Positions 4,157 to 5,799 of a stretch of 5,799 bases of DNA are shown here, one piece after another (position 1 is the stretch's first letter; each line of letters opens with the position of its first letter). Below the pieces are notes generated by a model that ran no database searches, was not told the origin of the DNA, and saw only the letters and a program-made list of their open reading frames with translations. Source of the stretch: JAZDMK01 sp043800975 (lineage in GTDB: Bacteria; Bacteroidota; Bacteroidia; Bacteroidales; JAHJDW01); the NCBI GenBank assembly GCA_043800975.1, contig JAZDMK010000226.1, positions 1 to 5,799 of the forward strand. The letters are read 5' to 3'. The translations under genes and the position numbers were made by a program.

Positions 4157-5799
4157 ATGCAGAACTCTATTCATAATTTTTACAACGCAACTATTACGGC
4201 ATTGGAATCTGATATAAAAAAAGTCAGAAAGATTCTCACATACCTTTATTTAATTCGTCTTTTCACTTTTCTTGTTTTTGGATTTTTTCTGGTTTTCGCT
4301 ATTCTGGATAGTGACAAAACAGCCGCTATCGTATTATCATCAGTCAGTTTGATTCTGTTTCTGATTGCGATAAAGTATGATTTGCAATTCGGGTACAAAA
4401 AAAGATTTCTTCAAAACAAACTGCTCGTTAATCAAAGTGAGCTGAAGTTTCTGGATCATCAATACAGCGAAAGGGAAACGGGCGAGGAATACAATTGTTT
4501 AAATCCCCATCTGGCAGCTGATTTCGATATCTTTGGTCAGAGCTCGCTGTATCAGTATCTGAATCGTTGTTCTACCCGAAACGGCAAAAATAGATTTGCT
4601 GAAAATCTTTGCAACTCACAGCTGGATGAAAAAATTATTTTGGAAAAGCAGAATGCCATCAAAGAATTATCTGAAAAGAAAGAATTCATTCAGGATTTTC
4701 AGGCTTATGGTATGTTCATTTCTGAAAGCGGGAATGAGCTGGAAAACCTGCAGTTGTGGCTTGATGAGCCTGAAGAAAAAATTAAAACTTTACAAATATT
4801 ATCTGTTGCTATTCCATTGATCAACATTGCATGGATTACACTTATTATTCTGGGATTCTTTTCTGTCAACGCTCTTCTGTTCCCTATTTTATTAAGCTAT
4901 TTTGTCATCGGTGTACATGAGAAAAAAATTAAAAAAGCTCACAGCCGATTGAACAAAACGGCGAAAACATTTGAGAAATATACTGAATTGTTTGAACTGA
5001 TAGAAAAAGAAAATTTCGAATCATCATTCATATCCAAGTTAAAGCAAAAATTATTCTCAGATGAAATTGTTACAAGCCGGTCATTGAAAATATTATTCAA
5101 ACTGCTTCACAGGTTTGATTTGCGCTCCAACCTTATCGTATCTTTTATTTTAAGTACACTGGTTATTTTTGATATTCAGGTGTATTGCCGGCTTGCAAAA
5201 TGGAAAGCAAAACATAAATCAATTGTTGCTTCCTGGTTTGAATCTCTGTCGGAAACCGATGTGCTGATAAGCCTTTCCACATTTGCATTGAATAACAGCG
5301 ATGCAGTTTCATATCCAAAAATTTCAGAGAAGGACTTCACATTTAATACCCAGGAAATGGGACATCCTTTGCTGCATCCGAAAATGAGGATCAATAATTC
5401 GATTTCCTTCGGAGGCACACCCTCTGTCATTATTATAACTGGTGCGAACATGGCAGGAAAGAGTACTTTTTTACGCACTGTTTCTGTGAACCTGATTCTC
5501 GCCATGAACGGAGCGCCCGTTTGTGCCAGGGACTTTTTATTCACACCCTGCGACATTATGTCGAGCATAAAAATTCAGGATTCGCTCTCGAACAATGAAT
5601 CGTATTTTTATGCAGAACTGGTCAGGATTAAGGATATTCTTGAACATTCCAACAAACAAAAGAAAACGCTTGTAGTGCTGGACGAAATTCTGCGAGGCAC
5701 GAACACCAAGGATAAGCAGTTGGGTTCGCTGGGTCTGCTCGAAAAGCTGATCAGTCAGAATGCCGTTGTCATTGTTGCAACACATGATCTGATGATCGG
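4157..5799 (+). CDS. Membrane-anchored MutS-family ATPase (3' truncated, 547 codons seen)
   Basis: The frame is open from the ATG at 4157 to the window edge. ATPase motifs are intact: Walker A GANMAGKST (429-437), the conserved NNESYFYAEL (479-488), Walker B LVVLDEILRGTN (505-516, with Asp509 and Glu510) and the His loop VATHD (540-544, His543). Residues about 120-185 resemble the start of the MutS core/lever domain (DIFGQSSLYQYLN, KQNAIKEL). The N-terminal mismatch-recognition and connector domains are absent. Instead, hydrophobic segments lie at about 34-50 and 55-72, a second pair at about 213-232 and 234-252, and one more at about 326-340. The protein is therefore probably bound to the inner membrane, with the ATPase in the cytoplasm. 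Such MutS-related proteins of about 600 residues occur in Bacteroidota (from memory), so roughly 50 residues are probably missing here. Its function is unknown; a role in mismatch repair is unlikely without the recognition domain. It probably has its own promoter. Confidence 0.96.
   Translation, partial: MQNSIHNFYNATITALESDIKKVRKILTYLYLIRLFTFLVFGFFLVFAILDSDKTAAIVLSSVSLILFLIAIKYDLQFGYKKRFLQNKLLVNQSELKFLDHQYSERETGEEYNCLNPHLAADFDIFGQSSLYQYLNRCSTRNGKNRFAENLCNSQLDEKIILEKQNAIKELSEKKEFIQDFQAYGMFISESGNELENLQLWLDEPEEKIKTLQILSVAIPLINIAWITLIILGFFSVNALLFPILLSYFVIGVHEKKIKKAHSRLNKTAKTFEKYTELFELIEKENFESSFISKLKQKLFSDEIVTSRSLKILFKLLHRFDLRSNLIVSFILSTLVIFDIQVYCRLAKWKAKHKSIVASWFESLSETDVLISLSTFALNNSDAVSYPKISEKDFTFNTQEMGHPLLHPKMRINNSISFGGTPSVIIITGANMAGKSTFLRTVSVNLILAMNGAPVCARDFLFTPCDIMSSIKIQDSLSNNESYFYAELVRIKDILEHSNKQKKTLVVLDEILRGTNTKDKQLGSLGLLEKLISQNAVVIVATHDLMI

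Noticed and set aside
4528..4535. A third TATCTTTG promoter-like match
   Set aside because: It lies inside the MutS-like coding frame (around residues 124-127, FDIF) with no gene start downstream. It shows that the 8-mer can occur by chance and lowers confidence in the other two.
5176..5785. Two minus-strand open frames of 130 and 82 codons
   Set aside because: They lie fully antisense to the conserved ATPase domain of the MutS-like gene and have no family features.

Overview
The window reads as chromosomal DNA of a Bacteroidota (Bacteroidetes) bacterium, probably an environmental lineage. The reasons are a type IX secretion (T9SS) type A sorting domain at the end of one protein, signal peptides ending in GQ, the lack of Shine-Dalgarno sequences with A/T-rich start contexts, TAnnTTTG-type promoter elements, and overall AT-rich coding DNA. 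I cannot place it to genus. All genes I can support are on the + strand.

Region 1 (1-2247) is a tightly packed surface or secretion operon. It holds the coiled-coil C-terminus of a protein entering from the left, then 2 nt later a 242-residue secreted, probable outer-membrane beta-barrel protein, then through a 4-nt ATGA overlap a 460-residue T9SS cargo protein (signal peptide, CBM-like beta domain, a Bacteroidota 'LPGF' stack domain, and the sorting domain).

Region 2 (2248-2874) is 627 bases without a convincing gene. Its main content is a GC-rich tandem array with two levels of order: 83-bp units, each built of four diverged 20-21-bp monomers in an A-B-A'-B' pattern, 3.75 full-quality copies plus one or two decayed monomers reaching back toward the stop codon of the T9SS gene. 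After it come two 7-bp-phased tracts, two small palindromes and a candidate promoter.

Region 3 (2875-4089) holds a carbon-nitrogen hydrolase of the nitrilase superfamily (GTG start, complete Glu-Lys-Cys triad) and, 33 bp later, a small exported protein (TTG start) whose C-terminal half looks like the NTF2-fold immunity-protein family. The two may be co-transcribed.

Region 4 (4157-5799, running off the right edge) is a MutS-family ATPase with predicted membrane segments. The Walker A, Walker B and His-loop motifs are intact, but the N-terminal mismatch-recognition domain is absent and a hydrophobic hairpin lies about where the DNA clamp of MutS would be.

The three regions show no obvious shared pathway. 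The points most worth following up are the higher-order repeat array, the membrane MutS-like ATPase, and the orphan exported immunity-like protein.
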